Origin: Panax quinquefolius
Lineage: Eukaryota; Streptophyta; Magnoliopsida; Apiales; Araliaceae
Length of the DNA stretch: 64,000 nt
Assembly (NCBI GenBank): GCA_020205615.1
Contig: CM035170.1
Coordinates: 38,476,143-38,540,142 of the forward strand
Direction of reading: 5' to 3'
Shown here: in pieces, positions 36,081-46,651 of the stretch
Numbering within the stretch: position 1 is the stretch's first letter
Layout of the letters: the number at the start of each line of letters is the position of its first letter
Translations under genes and position numbers: made by a program
Notes under the pieces: generated by a model
The model's database searches: none
The model's input: the letters and a program-made list of their open reading frames with translations, nothing else
Told to the model about the DNA's origin: nothing

Positions 36081-37194
36081 ATGTAGGACTAGGTCTCCTC
36101 AGATGTTTAGACAAAGATCAATCTCAAAGGCTTATGGATGAGATCCATGGTGGAGTCTGTGGCCCCCATATGAGTAGCCCTCTCCTTGTCAAGAAAGTCC
36201 TCAGGACATGACATTATTGGCTATCTCTCAAAGCTGATTGCAATGACCACGTCAGGAGATGTTATCAGTGCCAGGTTCATGGGAATGCTATACACGCCCC
36301 TCCACGGGAACTCCACACTATGAGTTCACCTTGGCCCTTCTCAATGTGGGGAATGGACGTTATCGGACCCATTGAGCCTAAAGCCAATAATGGACATCAA
36401 TTTATCTTCACCATGATCGACTACTTCACCAAGTGGGTAGAAGCAGCCTCTTTTCCCAGGGTTACCAAAGAAGTCATCATTGCTTTCATCAGAAACAATG
36501 TCATTTGTCGATATGGACAACTAGAGGTGATTGTGTTAGACAATGCTAAGAATCTCAACAAAATGATGAAGGAATTATGTAGTAAATTCCACATCAAACA
36601 TCTTAACTCTGTCATCTATCGTCCGAAGATGAATGGTGCTATTGAAGCGGCTAACAAAAACATCAAGAAGATCATGCAAAAGATGTCTGCCAATCAAAAA
36701 GAATGGCCTAACTTATTGCCTCTTACTCTGTTAGCCTACAGAACATCAATGCGCACTTCCACTGGGGCAAACCCCTACGTATTAACCTATGGGATGGAAG
36801 CAGTGCTCCCCATAGAAGTTGAAATGGAGTCCCTCAGAGTGTTGATAGACGCTCAGTTGTATGAAGACCAATATGTACAAGACAGGTATCACCAATTGTC
36901 TCTAATAGACGAAAGGCGAACCGCGGCTATCTTCCATGGTCAGTTATATCAACAAAGAATTACCAGATCCTACAACAGAAAAGTCCGGCTATGGCAGTTT
37001 AAACAACATGACTTGGTGTTGAAGAAGATCATCGACAACCAAGATTAATCTAAGGGAAAATTCGCTCCTAACTGGGAAGGCCCATTTGTTGTCAAGGAAA
37101 TATTGACAGGAGGTGCTCTCAGATTGCAAGAAATGGACGGCGATGAATTTCCACAACTCATCAACTCAGACACCGTGAAGCGGTACTATATCTA
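36081..37194 (+). pseudogene. pol: E1 integrase
   Basis: The His-Cys zinc finger runs from EIHGGVCGPHMSSPLL to HVRRCYQCQVHG and contains one TGA (36209-36211, a single change from GGA). The core has catalytic Asp in WGMDVIGPI (~36355), Asp in VLDNAKNL (~36538) and Glu in GAIEAANKNIKKI (~36635), so the D,D,E triad is intact. The open stretch 36320-37048 ends at a TAA; the C-terminal domain continues to NWEGPFVVKE and VKRYYI near 37190. Integrase inserts the DNA copy into the genome. This is the only near-complete E1-family integrase here; E2 has deleted it. Confidence 0.9.
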
Positions 37195-38127
37195 AAGTTA
37201 CCATCAAGCAAACATCCTGGTGTTGTATCATCAGGTCACCAGTCATTCCGGTTCTTTAACCCTTTACCATATACAACTTTTCCACACTTTGCCCCTCAGG
37301 GAAACATACTTTTCAAGCCAGCAACCTGGCTTTTCTACGTTCATACTACTTCGGTCATCCCACCAGGGATGGAACCTTTCGCGCTTGCAATTTGGCTACC
37401 CATACATGGGATCAAACTTTTCACACCTGCAGTTTATCCTCAACCTAGGATCAAACTTTCTCTTCCCGCATGATCGACTCGCACATGGGATCACGCTAAC
37501 TCAACTCATACGAGGGGCAAACTACGCTGACCTGATCTCCTCTTCAATAGGAGTACGTAGGCAACCATTTCATATGGCCCGGTCGTAATAAAACAAAAAC
37601 AACAAAAACATTCTCACCCCCTACCAAAACACAAACCCTTGTCAACTAGTACTGGGATCGTCCTTCAATCCATCACATTTCATTCGGCTTCAGACCAAAG
37701 GGATGGAATTACCTGTACTCCTCCTAAATAGGAGATTCGGCGACTATCTAAGCTACGGTTGTGCCTCAAAGAGCAACACAGACCCATAAGAGATTGAATT
37801 AACTAGGCTTCTCCTAAATAGAAGTACTGGCGACCATCTGTGGTGTGGTCAATCTCAGAGAGGAAAGCCACACTCCTCTCCACATATCCATACAGAAACT
37901 AGTCGCAAGACACCAAAGATGGTAGGGATACACACAGATCAATGACCCATTCTGAACTATTCAGTGATAACTCAATGTCCATCCCTCAAGGAGGAATTCA
38001 GAATACATGAAGATCACAAGTCCTGAAGAAGCAGGCAAAGTATCAAGCAAGTATCAGAGCATATCTAAAAGGGAAGTGATCAAAAATATATTTCCCTGCC
38101 ATATATAATGTTGTTTCATTTACACAA
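37195..38127 (+). other. E1 post-integrase non-coding region with small repeats
   Basis: No protein-coding gene. Three GGATCAAACTTT-type motifs lie at ~37400-37500. Three hairpin-like motifs (CTCCTCTTCAATAGGAG at 37537, CTCCTAAATAGGAG at 37721, TTCTCCTAAATAGAA at ~37809) are each followed by a GGCGAC- or GTAGGCAACC-like stretch. Conserved in E2 (20.35-21.05 kb). Interrupted by S2 at 38128. Confidence 0.6.
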
Positions 38128-39228
38128 TGTAAGACCCCAACTTTTATGAATAAAGAATAATTTTCTCGAATTATATTTTTTTGAATATTATGGTATTGAT
38201 TTGATATAATGTTATAGTTGTGGGTAATATTTATAAAATTTTCAAAGTACGCAAGTTGTTATATAATATTCGATTGGTCGGGGAATATTCATTTTAACAG
38301 GGAATATTCGTACAACGACACAATCATTGATGGACCCCACAACGGAATTATTGTCGGATTGAGAAATTGACAAAAATACTTTATAAAAATAACAGCAGAG
38401 GTGTTACCGTTAAAACTGTTGAACTACTCGGTAGTAAAAGAAACAAGAATACGCCAGAGTCGCACAAAGAGGCATACGGTATTGATTATTGATACTTACG
38501 TGAGAAGTCACTCAGTTATACTCAATTATTGTTATAGTATCATCTGCATTATATGATAAATTATTAAATCAATAATTGAGACGGCAAAGTTATTCATATT
38601 ATTATTTGCAATATTGACACCTAATTGCGCGCCAATAAAGAGAAATCCTTATCGGAAAGCCCCCTCTTTCCTGAGAACGACCTGGTTGTTAAATATTGTG
38701 AATTATAATATTAATGATGAATAAGTTCGTGTTGATTAAAGATGAATTTTATATTTCTATTGTGTTGGACTTATTTGTGTTAGTATAATTGATGTCTGGA
38801 GGATATATTGTTCAATTGGGTATTCGGGATACTTTTTGTGTCAGAGTACTATTAATGAGTTACTATTCACGAGGTACTATTCACGAGTTACTATTCATGA
38901 GTTACTATTCACGAGTTACTATTTATGGGGTACTATTCACCGTAAGATATATTTCTTTTCGGTCCAAATCATTTTTGGGTACAATATTATTCCATGAGGA
39001 GATGTGCTAATTTTTTCAGACCGTTGGTTGAAGATATAATAGTAAATCAATATGGACCGCTGGTGGAAGTTATAATAGTAAATCAATATGGATCATTTGG
39101 TTTAAAGTTTTAATAGTAAATCAAGTATGGACCGTTATTTTAAGTTTTAATAGTAAACCAACTGGATCGTCCATTTAAAGTAAATCAACTGGACCGTTCA
39201 TAAGTTAGTTACTATGCGTCCATTCTTC

Positions 39229-39236
39229 TATAAATA
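39229..39236 (+). promoter_or_regulatory. TATA box of S2
   Basis: TATAAATA in TTCTATAAATAGAAGC. Confidence 0.6.
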
Positions 39237-39474
39237 GAAGCTCATTCCTTCATTATTTCTTACTTAATTCACTAAAACTACAGAGAGAATTATAAGAGAA
39301 CTTATAGAAAAGTATTACGCTACTTTCCTACTCTTATATTCAGTTTCTTTTACTGTAAGGATGTTATTTGTTGTACTCATGAAGAGAAATTTACATTATT
39401 CCATTATTTATTATTCTCTTGGAATAACTTTGTATAATGTGAGCTACCCTATACATGGTGAAATTCTTCTAATA

Positions 39475-39730
39475 TTCCGTTCTTTATTATTACGTCGGAA
39501 TATATCGTATGCATGCGTTTACAGGACCTAGTTCCATTATTTATTATTACGCCGGAATATCACATGCGTGCGTTCTACGGGACTGGTTCCATCCTTTATT
39601 ATTACATTGGAATATCTCAAATGCATGCGTTTTCTGTGGGACACGGTTCCATTATTTATTATTTTGTTGGAATAACTTTTGCCTGCATGCGATCTATCGC
39701 ATGCACGGTGATTTCTTTTGTTATTCCATT
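39475..39730. repeat. ~60 bp minisatellite in S2
   Basis: About four units, each with TTCCATT-TTTATTATTAC, a GGAATAT core and a CATGCGTGCGTT-like part. Related to the array in S4. Confidence 0.75.
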
Positions 39731-40842
39731 CTTTATTATACTCAGTTGGTTAAAACTTTGACTTCTATACTCCATGAAATTAGTGGAATATCCTTGATAT
39801 TTGCGCTTCATCCAAAGATATCTTTTCATGGAAATATTCTTCTAAGCATTCTTAAATTTTACTCTACAAAGCAGTATCATGTTGACAATTTGGACGTTAT
39901 TAGTTCCTAGATAAATTAATTCTTGAACTTGTTTTATTGAATTCTTATATCATTGTCATCATCCCAATGTTTATATTTTTGAAAGTCAATACGTGGCACA
40001 GTAGCATAGATGGACTTGGTATGATTATGACTAGGGATTATTCGGTGTAATCATGATTGTAATGTTACAATTGATGTGGTAAAAGTCCTCATTGGCCCGT
40101 AGTGCATTGATGGACAGTTGTTGGCATGATCATGACCATTAATGAATACACGAATGTCTTTGGCTTGTAGTGCATGGATAATTTGTGGTCATGATACTAA
40201 AGAATATCCTTGGCCGTAGTGCAGGGGTGATTCAATGATGTGGATTATTTATTAAGTTGAGTCCCAGCGATAAAAGTGATGAAAAACCTTTTAAATCATA
40301 GAAGATAGTAGATTTTATTCTCTACTTGACTCTTCTAATGGATTACATGTTCCGCTGCAGTTAAACTTGATGTTTGTCATATTTTATCAATTTAACACTG
40401 TTGAAGACTAATGATAACTTATTCTGCATTATCTTAGTTATAATATTTCTTACTGGGCTAGTTGAGCTCACCCTTTTGCTTTCATTGTTCTCTTCAGGAA
40501 ATGAGAACGTAGCAGGGACTAGTCGGGGAACAGAGTGATGGTCCTAGATGTTTCATTAGTAGTCCTCACTATTCTGTGAAATAGTGTGATAATAATTGTA
40601 ATGAGGACTCCTTTTGAGTTTGTATACTCTCTAGTAGAAAATATTTGTATTCAAACTCACAGTTTATGTTTTATCGTATTGTACACGACAGTTGTATTAT
40701 TAAGTTGTATTTGTAGTCAGTACCTTGTATCTGGCGACCCAAGATGGGTGATGTATACCTATTTTGGGGGCGTCACACACAATGTAGAATGTACAGGACA
40801 AAATAGCTATGCTAGTATGTGCAGGAAAATATCAAAGCCCAG

Positions 40843-42430
40843 CTACAACTCAGGATATATGCGAGCTAACAAGCCCAACATGGCATCCCTCTCAGCAGAA
40901 GGAGGCAAAGTTGTGGTCTCCTGTACAAGGGTGTCCACACGACCCAACAGATCTGCAGCCATCTGCATGGTGACCATATGCTCATCAATGTATGTGCTCA
41001 TCTCTGCAATCATGCCAATGGTAAAGGACCTCACTGTAGTACTATCTGTGACGGCTACATCCTGGGAAGATACGACACTATCCTGCTCAACTATCACTGC
41101 ATCTCTGGCTGATCTAGCCTCATCCCGCTCAACAATAGCAGTGTCTTTGCGAGCTAATGCATCATCTCTTTCTAACATAGTTGCGTCTCTCCCATCAAGG
41201 GTAGTCAACATCAAGGCTCTAGCCTGGTCTCTCTCGAAGGTCATCAGATGAAGACTCGTCAATCATCGCCAGAATGTTGTCTCACGATAGTCTTTGCATC
41301 TTGGGAGAATCTACAGAAATCTTTGGCAACCCAGCAAGTAGCTCCTCCTCGATGTGGGAATCAATGTCCTCCATGGGCTCTCCATCGTCTGAATCGCTAT
41401 CCGGTACTGTGGATACTACCGCAGCCGATGAAATCTCTATCTCCATCCACGCAGAATACTCTGGCGAACATCCCGGATGGCTAATAGAGAAAATCGCTAC
41501 CTCACGTTGATCCCAACAAGCGTACACACGGGATCGATCCTCTGCTGAGAGATAGCGAGAAGCTAAACGTTGACCTAGTGCCCCCTCAAAAGGATGAAAA
41601 TCTTGAAACTGGTCAAACTGCGACATCACGGCCATTGGGTGATAGGTAGTCATACCCCTCAAACCAGCCAGAGGGAGATAATCCATGCCCGAAGTATGAG
41701 TAATAAAGTTGTAGGGTGAGATAATCCCTGAGCACGGCAATATGATAAATGGATCATTGATATCCGCCAAGAACATAGACCAAGACATAGCGTCCGTACA
41801 CTCCGATGGCTGAAAGGAGTATGACATGGCTATATGATGGGTGAAACAATACCCATGCCGTCTAAAGGTGTCGATCGGTCTCAAGTGTGACATTAACCAC
41901 ACGTACAGTATGACCGAGCTGCCTGTAAACACTTTTGTCGGATAAGTGTAGCAGTATGTAGCTGACCTTAGAGTCACTGCTATAATCGTAGGAATGATGG
42001 TACGATCCTCCCTGAGAGCTCTCACTGCCATGATGACTCCAATGTCTATCTCATCCATGTACCGTGGCATATAGACATACAACAGTACGCACAATAACAG
42101 TACATCCACCCTGGCTAGACGCCAATGATCCTCCGGTGCGGTGAAATCCCCAGAATGTCGTGTATAACTATCCTCAGAGCCAAATCTGTCAAACAGAAAA
42201 CGCTGGGATATAACGTGGCTAGAGGTAAGCTCATCTTGCACCACCCTACGCCTCAATCCAGTGAGGGTCATGAACCATCGACTCATTTCCCCCATAGCCA
42301 TATGCACGCAAGGTTTGTCCAGTGGCAGCAGCGTCAAACGTGCATACTCCTCCAAAGTGGGAGTCAACTCTTGGGTCCCGAATTGGAAAACCTGCCTCTC
42401 CGGTACCCAGTGCTCTAGCATGCCATCCAT
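40843..42430 (-). pseudogene. E1 antisense ORF 2: DUF7745-like mobile domain plus coiled coil
   Basis: Lies antisense to E1, 3' of the integrase. 42430-41282 is open for 382 codons. It begins near LEHWVPERQVFQFGTQELTP and TLEEYARLTLLPLDK, a pattern I associate with the DUF7745/plant-mobile-domain family found in plant repeats (a recognition by motif, not by search). Further stretches are YVWLMSHLRPIDTF and SECTDAMSWSMFLADINDPF, then an acidic tail with DSDSDDGEPMED. A one-base shift near 41270 leads into a 139-codon continuation to 40843 that is rich in ERD heptads (ERDDALARKDTAIVERDEAR), a clear coiled coil. Antisense additional ORFs are known in Tat elements; their function is unknown. E2 retains only the last few codons (LPPS-ER, near 20.22 kb). 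Confidence 0.65.
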
Positions 42431-43659
42431 AAATCATGTGGGAAACTAAAACATCAACAGGGTCATAGTATGCTGCAACAAATGATCTACGGTCACCCTG
42501 TCTGATGGTGACATGTTATCATACCAGGATCGCATACCAGACGCCACCAATGATGGTTGTGACGCCCCCAAAATTAGGTATACATCACCCATCTTGGGTA
42601 GTCAGATACATGGTACAGAATTTAAATACAACTTACTAATATAACTGTCGTGTACAATACGACATAAACTGTGAGTTTGAATACAAATATTGTCTACTAG
42701 ATATTATACAAACTCAAAAGGAGTCCTCATTACAATTATTATCACACTATTTCACAGAATAGTGAGGACTACTAATGCTATCCTCTGGACCATTACTCCA
42801 TTCCCCGACTCGTCCCAGCTATATTCTCATTTCCTGAAGAGAACAGTGAAAGAAAGGGTGAGCTCAACTAGCTCAGTAAGAAATATTATGACTAAGATAA
42901 TGCAGAATAAATTATCATTAGCTTACAACAGTGTTAAACTGATAAAATATAACGAACATCAAGTTTAACTATAGCGGAACCAACAATCCATTAAAAGAGT
43001 CAAGTAGAAAATAAAATCAACTATCTTTTATGATTTAAAAGGTTTTTTTTCATCTTTGTTACATTATAATGAGACTCGACTTTAATAAATATTCCACATC
43101 ATCGAATCACCCCGCACTTTACGGCCGAGGATATTCTTTTGTATCACGACCACAATTATTCATGCACTACGGCCAAGAATAGTTGTGTATTCATTAATGG
43201 TCATGATCATGCCAAAAAGCGTCCATCAATGCACTACTACCTAATCGAGGATTTTTATCACATCATTTGTAACATTACGGTCATGATTACACCGAATAGT
43301 CTCTCGGTCATAATCATACCAAGTCCATCTATGCACTACTGTGCCACGATGACTTTCAACATAATATAAACATGAGGATGATGACAATGATATAAGAATT
43401 CAATAAAACAAGTTCAAGAATTATTTTATCCAGAATTATTAACGTCCAAATTGTCAACACGATAATCTTTGTTTTGTAGAGTAAAATTCAAGAATGATCA
43501 GAAGAATATTTCCATGAAAAGATACTGGATGAAACGCAAATATCAAGGATATTCTACTAATTTCATGGAGTATAGAAGTCAAAGTTTTAACCAACTAGGT
43601 ATAATAAAGAATGGAATAACAAAAGAAATCACCATGCATGCGATAGATCGCACAGGCAG

Positions 43660-44045
43660 GTTATTCCAACAGAATAATAAATAACGGAACCAGGTCCGGC
43701 CAAAACGCATGCAGACGTGATGTTCCAACAGAATAATAATAAAGCGGAACCAGTCGGTGTATAAAACACATGCACAGGATGTTCCAAATGAATAATAATA
43801 AAAGGCGGAACCGAGGTCGGGTGTAAAACACACAGACAAGATGTTCCAATGTATAATAATAATAAAGCGGAAACCAGTCGTGTAAAGACATACGCATGTG
43901 ATGTTCCAATGTAATAATAATAAAGGCGGAACCAGTAGGTGTAAAACACATGCATGGATGTTCCAACGGAATAATAGAAGAATGTCACCAAGTATAGGGT
44001 AAACCACGTTATACAAAGTTATTCCAATGTAATAATAAGCAATGG
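43660..44045. repeat. ~60 bp minisatellite in S4
   Basis: Six to seven units of a GATGTTCCAA-(N)-AATAATAATAAAGGCGGAACC pattern (split here only for description), with a GTGTAAAACACATGCA-type half. In S2 there are about four; the copy number differs between copies. Confidence 0.85.
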
Positions 44046-44233
44046 AATAACAACAGTTCTCTTCATGAAGAAAAAGAATAACACCCTTACGGGTACAACA
44101 AATAATATTCCCTACCTTAGAAGAACCTGAATATTGGAAAAGTGAAGTAGCGTAATACTTTTCTTCTTTTCTCTATAGTTTTCTCTCTAGAGTTTCAATG
44201 AATTCGTAAGAAATAATGAAGGAATGAGTTTTC

Positions 44234-44241
44234 TATTTATA
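44234..44241 (-). promoter_or_regulatory. TATA box of S4
   Basis: TATAAATA on the minus strand, in the position equivalent to S1 and S2. Confidence 0.55.
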
Positions 44242-44823
44242 GAAAAACCGAGGGTGGCTCTTGGTCTTATGAAGGTCAAAATGACTCTTCGTAATATTGA
44301 AGAGACAACTACTATTTTTTGAAGGGTAATTAACCTTTGGAACACTTTGAAGGCGTTAACTCTTGGTAATATATTGAAGGGACAACTACTATTTGCGAAG
44401 GGATAATTACTATTGACGAAGGTAAATACTATTGACGAAGGTAATTATATTATTCATAAAGGTAATTACTATTCACAAAGGTAATTACTATTAACGAAGA
44501 GACTCTTAGATGATGACATATATATGGCCCCCATAAAATAATCAAACTTACCACAAACGTCTCATAATGACTCTTTATATACATCAAGGATTGAATAAAT
44601 ATTACCACAAATAGTTTTAAAGTTAATTTTATAGAAGATAATTTTGTTGTTTCTAACTCATAATAATAGACCGTTGTAAGGGTCCATCCATGATCGGTCA
44701 ATGTCTGAATATTCTCGACCGGAATATTTTATACATACAAAATATAAATATACAACTATAACATTATATCAAATTTATTCCATAATATTCAAAAATAATA
44801 TTTATAGAAAATTCATCTATGAT

Positions 44824-45334
44824 ATGGGGGAATAAAAAATATATACATTCGGTAAGTATATCATCATCAGGGTCAATACTTTGAATATCTCGGAAATCAT
44901 CATATGCATACTAAAATACATACATTGAGAAATGGGATATGATATAGGGAATGAAAACTGCCCTACTACTAAGTAGATCAACATCTAAATCATCAAAGAT
45001 ATATAGAATGGGGCACAACCACCCAATATCTAACGAGAAGAACAACCACCCTATCTAAAAGAGCCTATCAAAAGATATAACGAGAATACACATCAAGAAG
45101 ACAATGGTGTCAATATCTACATCATCAATCCTGTCCACCGATGTAACTCCTCCCGAGTCACCGGATCTCTATCAACGGGGATGTCAGCCTATACAAAGGA
45201 GGATCTCGCACCAAGCAAAGCCAAATGGGTCATCTCGAGGGGCCGCCACCGAGCTGGAAGGATCAAACGAATCGCTCTCACGGATCTCTCGCCCAAATGC
45301 CGGATAAAGAAATATGCCCGGTCCAGTCTTTGGG
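44824..45334. other. E1 segment between S4 and antisense ORF 1
   Basis: No motif recognised. It is probably a decayed continuation of the antisense coding region or a spacer between the two antisense ORFs. Short runs of TATATA occur near 44840. Confidence 0.4.
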
Positions 45335-46651
45335 TCAAATGTCAATCTGTGTCACATGAGTCGGATCTCGGACAAAGCTAGCTAATCCATCATCATCACG
45401 GATCCTGGAACCATATCCCCCATGAACCGAAGTGAGTGGCGCGGATCTGGGCTCCAATAGTACGAGGGAACCACCAACGCTGGAATATCTCCTGAGTGCA
45501 GGGACCCTCTGATAATGCAAAACCGTCAACCCCCAACAATGGGATATTAATGATGGGTGATCGCGATGATACATGCCAACGACGCCGGCAGAGGCAAGAT
45601 CAGATACTGAATCTCCCCTGTGGTGCTCCTAATAGCACGCACTCCTAAATAGAGCTCCCATCCTCCATCTGTAAAGAGAGGAACTCTTCGGGTGGAGATC
45701 AAATACTCGACACTAGTCGGGTACCCATCATCAAAACCGATGGCCAGGTGCTCCCCAGAATAGGGAATCCATGTAATGATATCAGTTGTTAACAACTCCA
45801 GCTATATGCGACAATGAGTGAAACCCTCAGCTACAGGGACCTCCGCCAATATGGAATGATGCCATTGTTGTCCTCGTGGATAGGTATCTAAACCTAACAC
45901 GCTCATAGGCCCATAACTGCCAACACAAAGGCACACATCTGTGTTCAGTAAACACTCTCAACCTATACATAGGAAATGACAAGAGAAATACTCACCAGCA
46001 GAAATGAGTAGAATCCTAACCACGCCTCAGTCAAACCCTACGAGCGCATACGCATGCCCCTGAGGAAATAGGCAAAGGTATAGGAACCCTAATCGTACTC
46101 TCCAATACGATCCACATGATGCGTGGCATTGACCAAAGCGAAGGACACCGTAGAAGAGTTATCTGCTATGAAGCAGCCCCTAATAATCATCAGGAACAAT
46201 CGCCGAAGAATGCAATCCCTGACTCTGACATCATCGGACATGGGCTCACTTAACAGCCCACTCATAGCATCTACGCTCAAAGGACCTTTACGGACAGTCC
46301 TGCCCTTGAGCGCCTCCGTCGGAACTCCTAGCAAGGACCTGACGGCATTAGGGGTAATATTCGCCATGCAAGGCCCTGGTGCCCCTCCAAACTCCATACC
46401 TGTGATAAACCTCCAATCCATCGGCGCCATCATCTCCTCACAGTCCAACAAATGGAGTGGCTGAGTTTGATGAAACCATCACTCAGATAATGCCCAGAGA
46501 AAACCCCAGGGACAATGACGGGGAAGGATGGAAAAGAATGCTCCAAATCCCCCCAGCCATGCACAATCGCTCTATAGTCGGATGAAGAGCCCGTACATGG
46601 AGTGAATGTTAAACCAATTCCCTCGAGGTCGTGTAAAGCGGGAACCCGCAC
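45335..46651 (-). pseudogene. E1 antisense ORF 1: plant mobile domain-like, broken
   Basis: Antisense to E1. Open pieces in different frames: 46651-46430, 46451-46089, 45795-45547, 45574-45335. The second piece has FITGMEFGGAPGPCMANITP, NAVRSLLGVPTEALKG, RVRDCILRRLFLMIIRGCF, then HHVDRIGEYD followed by WGSYTFAYFLRGMR just past a stop. The order (target-like GMEFGG, hydrophobic LF-IIRG-CF helix, GEYDWGSYTFAY) matches the plant mobile domain (aminotransferase-like, PF10536 type). The third has ITWIPYSGEHLAIGFDDGYP. Function in the element is unknown; host mobile-domain proteins (MAIL1/MAIN) act in silencing and gene expression. Confidence 0.6.

Larger units (their letters stand above)
38128..40777 (+). 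mobile_element. S2: solo LTR (2650 bp) with CACAA target duplication
   Basis: Begins TGTAAGACCCCAAC and ends GGGGGCGTCACA. Flanked by CACAA at 38123-38127 and 40778-40782. The empty site is seen in E2 near 20340 (reverse strand), which confirms the insertion. Same family as S1 and S4, in the opposite orientation to both. It contains short repeats of GAGTTACTATTCAC (38865-38940), a TATA box at 39229-39236, and a ~60 bp minisatellite (39475-39730). Confidence 0.9.
42558..44823 (-). mobile_element. S4: LTR of the S1/S2 family, 3'-side truncated
   Basis: Starts TGTGACGCCCCCAAAATTAG and follows S1/S2 through GTGAGTTTGAATACAAATATTG, TATA box (44234-44241, minus) and CATTATATCAAATTTATTCC. It stops near 44823, about 30 bp short of the expected GGTCTTACA end. 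The flanking ATGGT (42553-42557) may pair with ATGGG (44824-44828). It separates antisense ORF 2 from ORF 1 of E1. Confidence 0.75.

Noticed and set aside
40586..41251. Plus-strand 221-codon frame
   Set aside because: It spans the S2 end and is the shadow of the antisense ORF coiled coil on the opposite strand.
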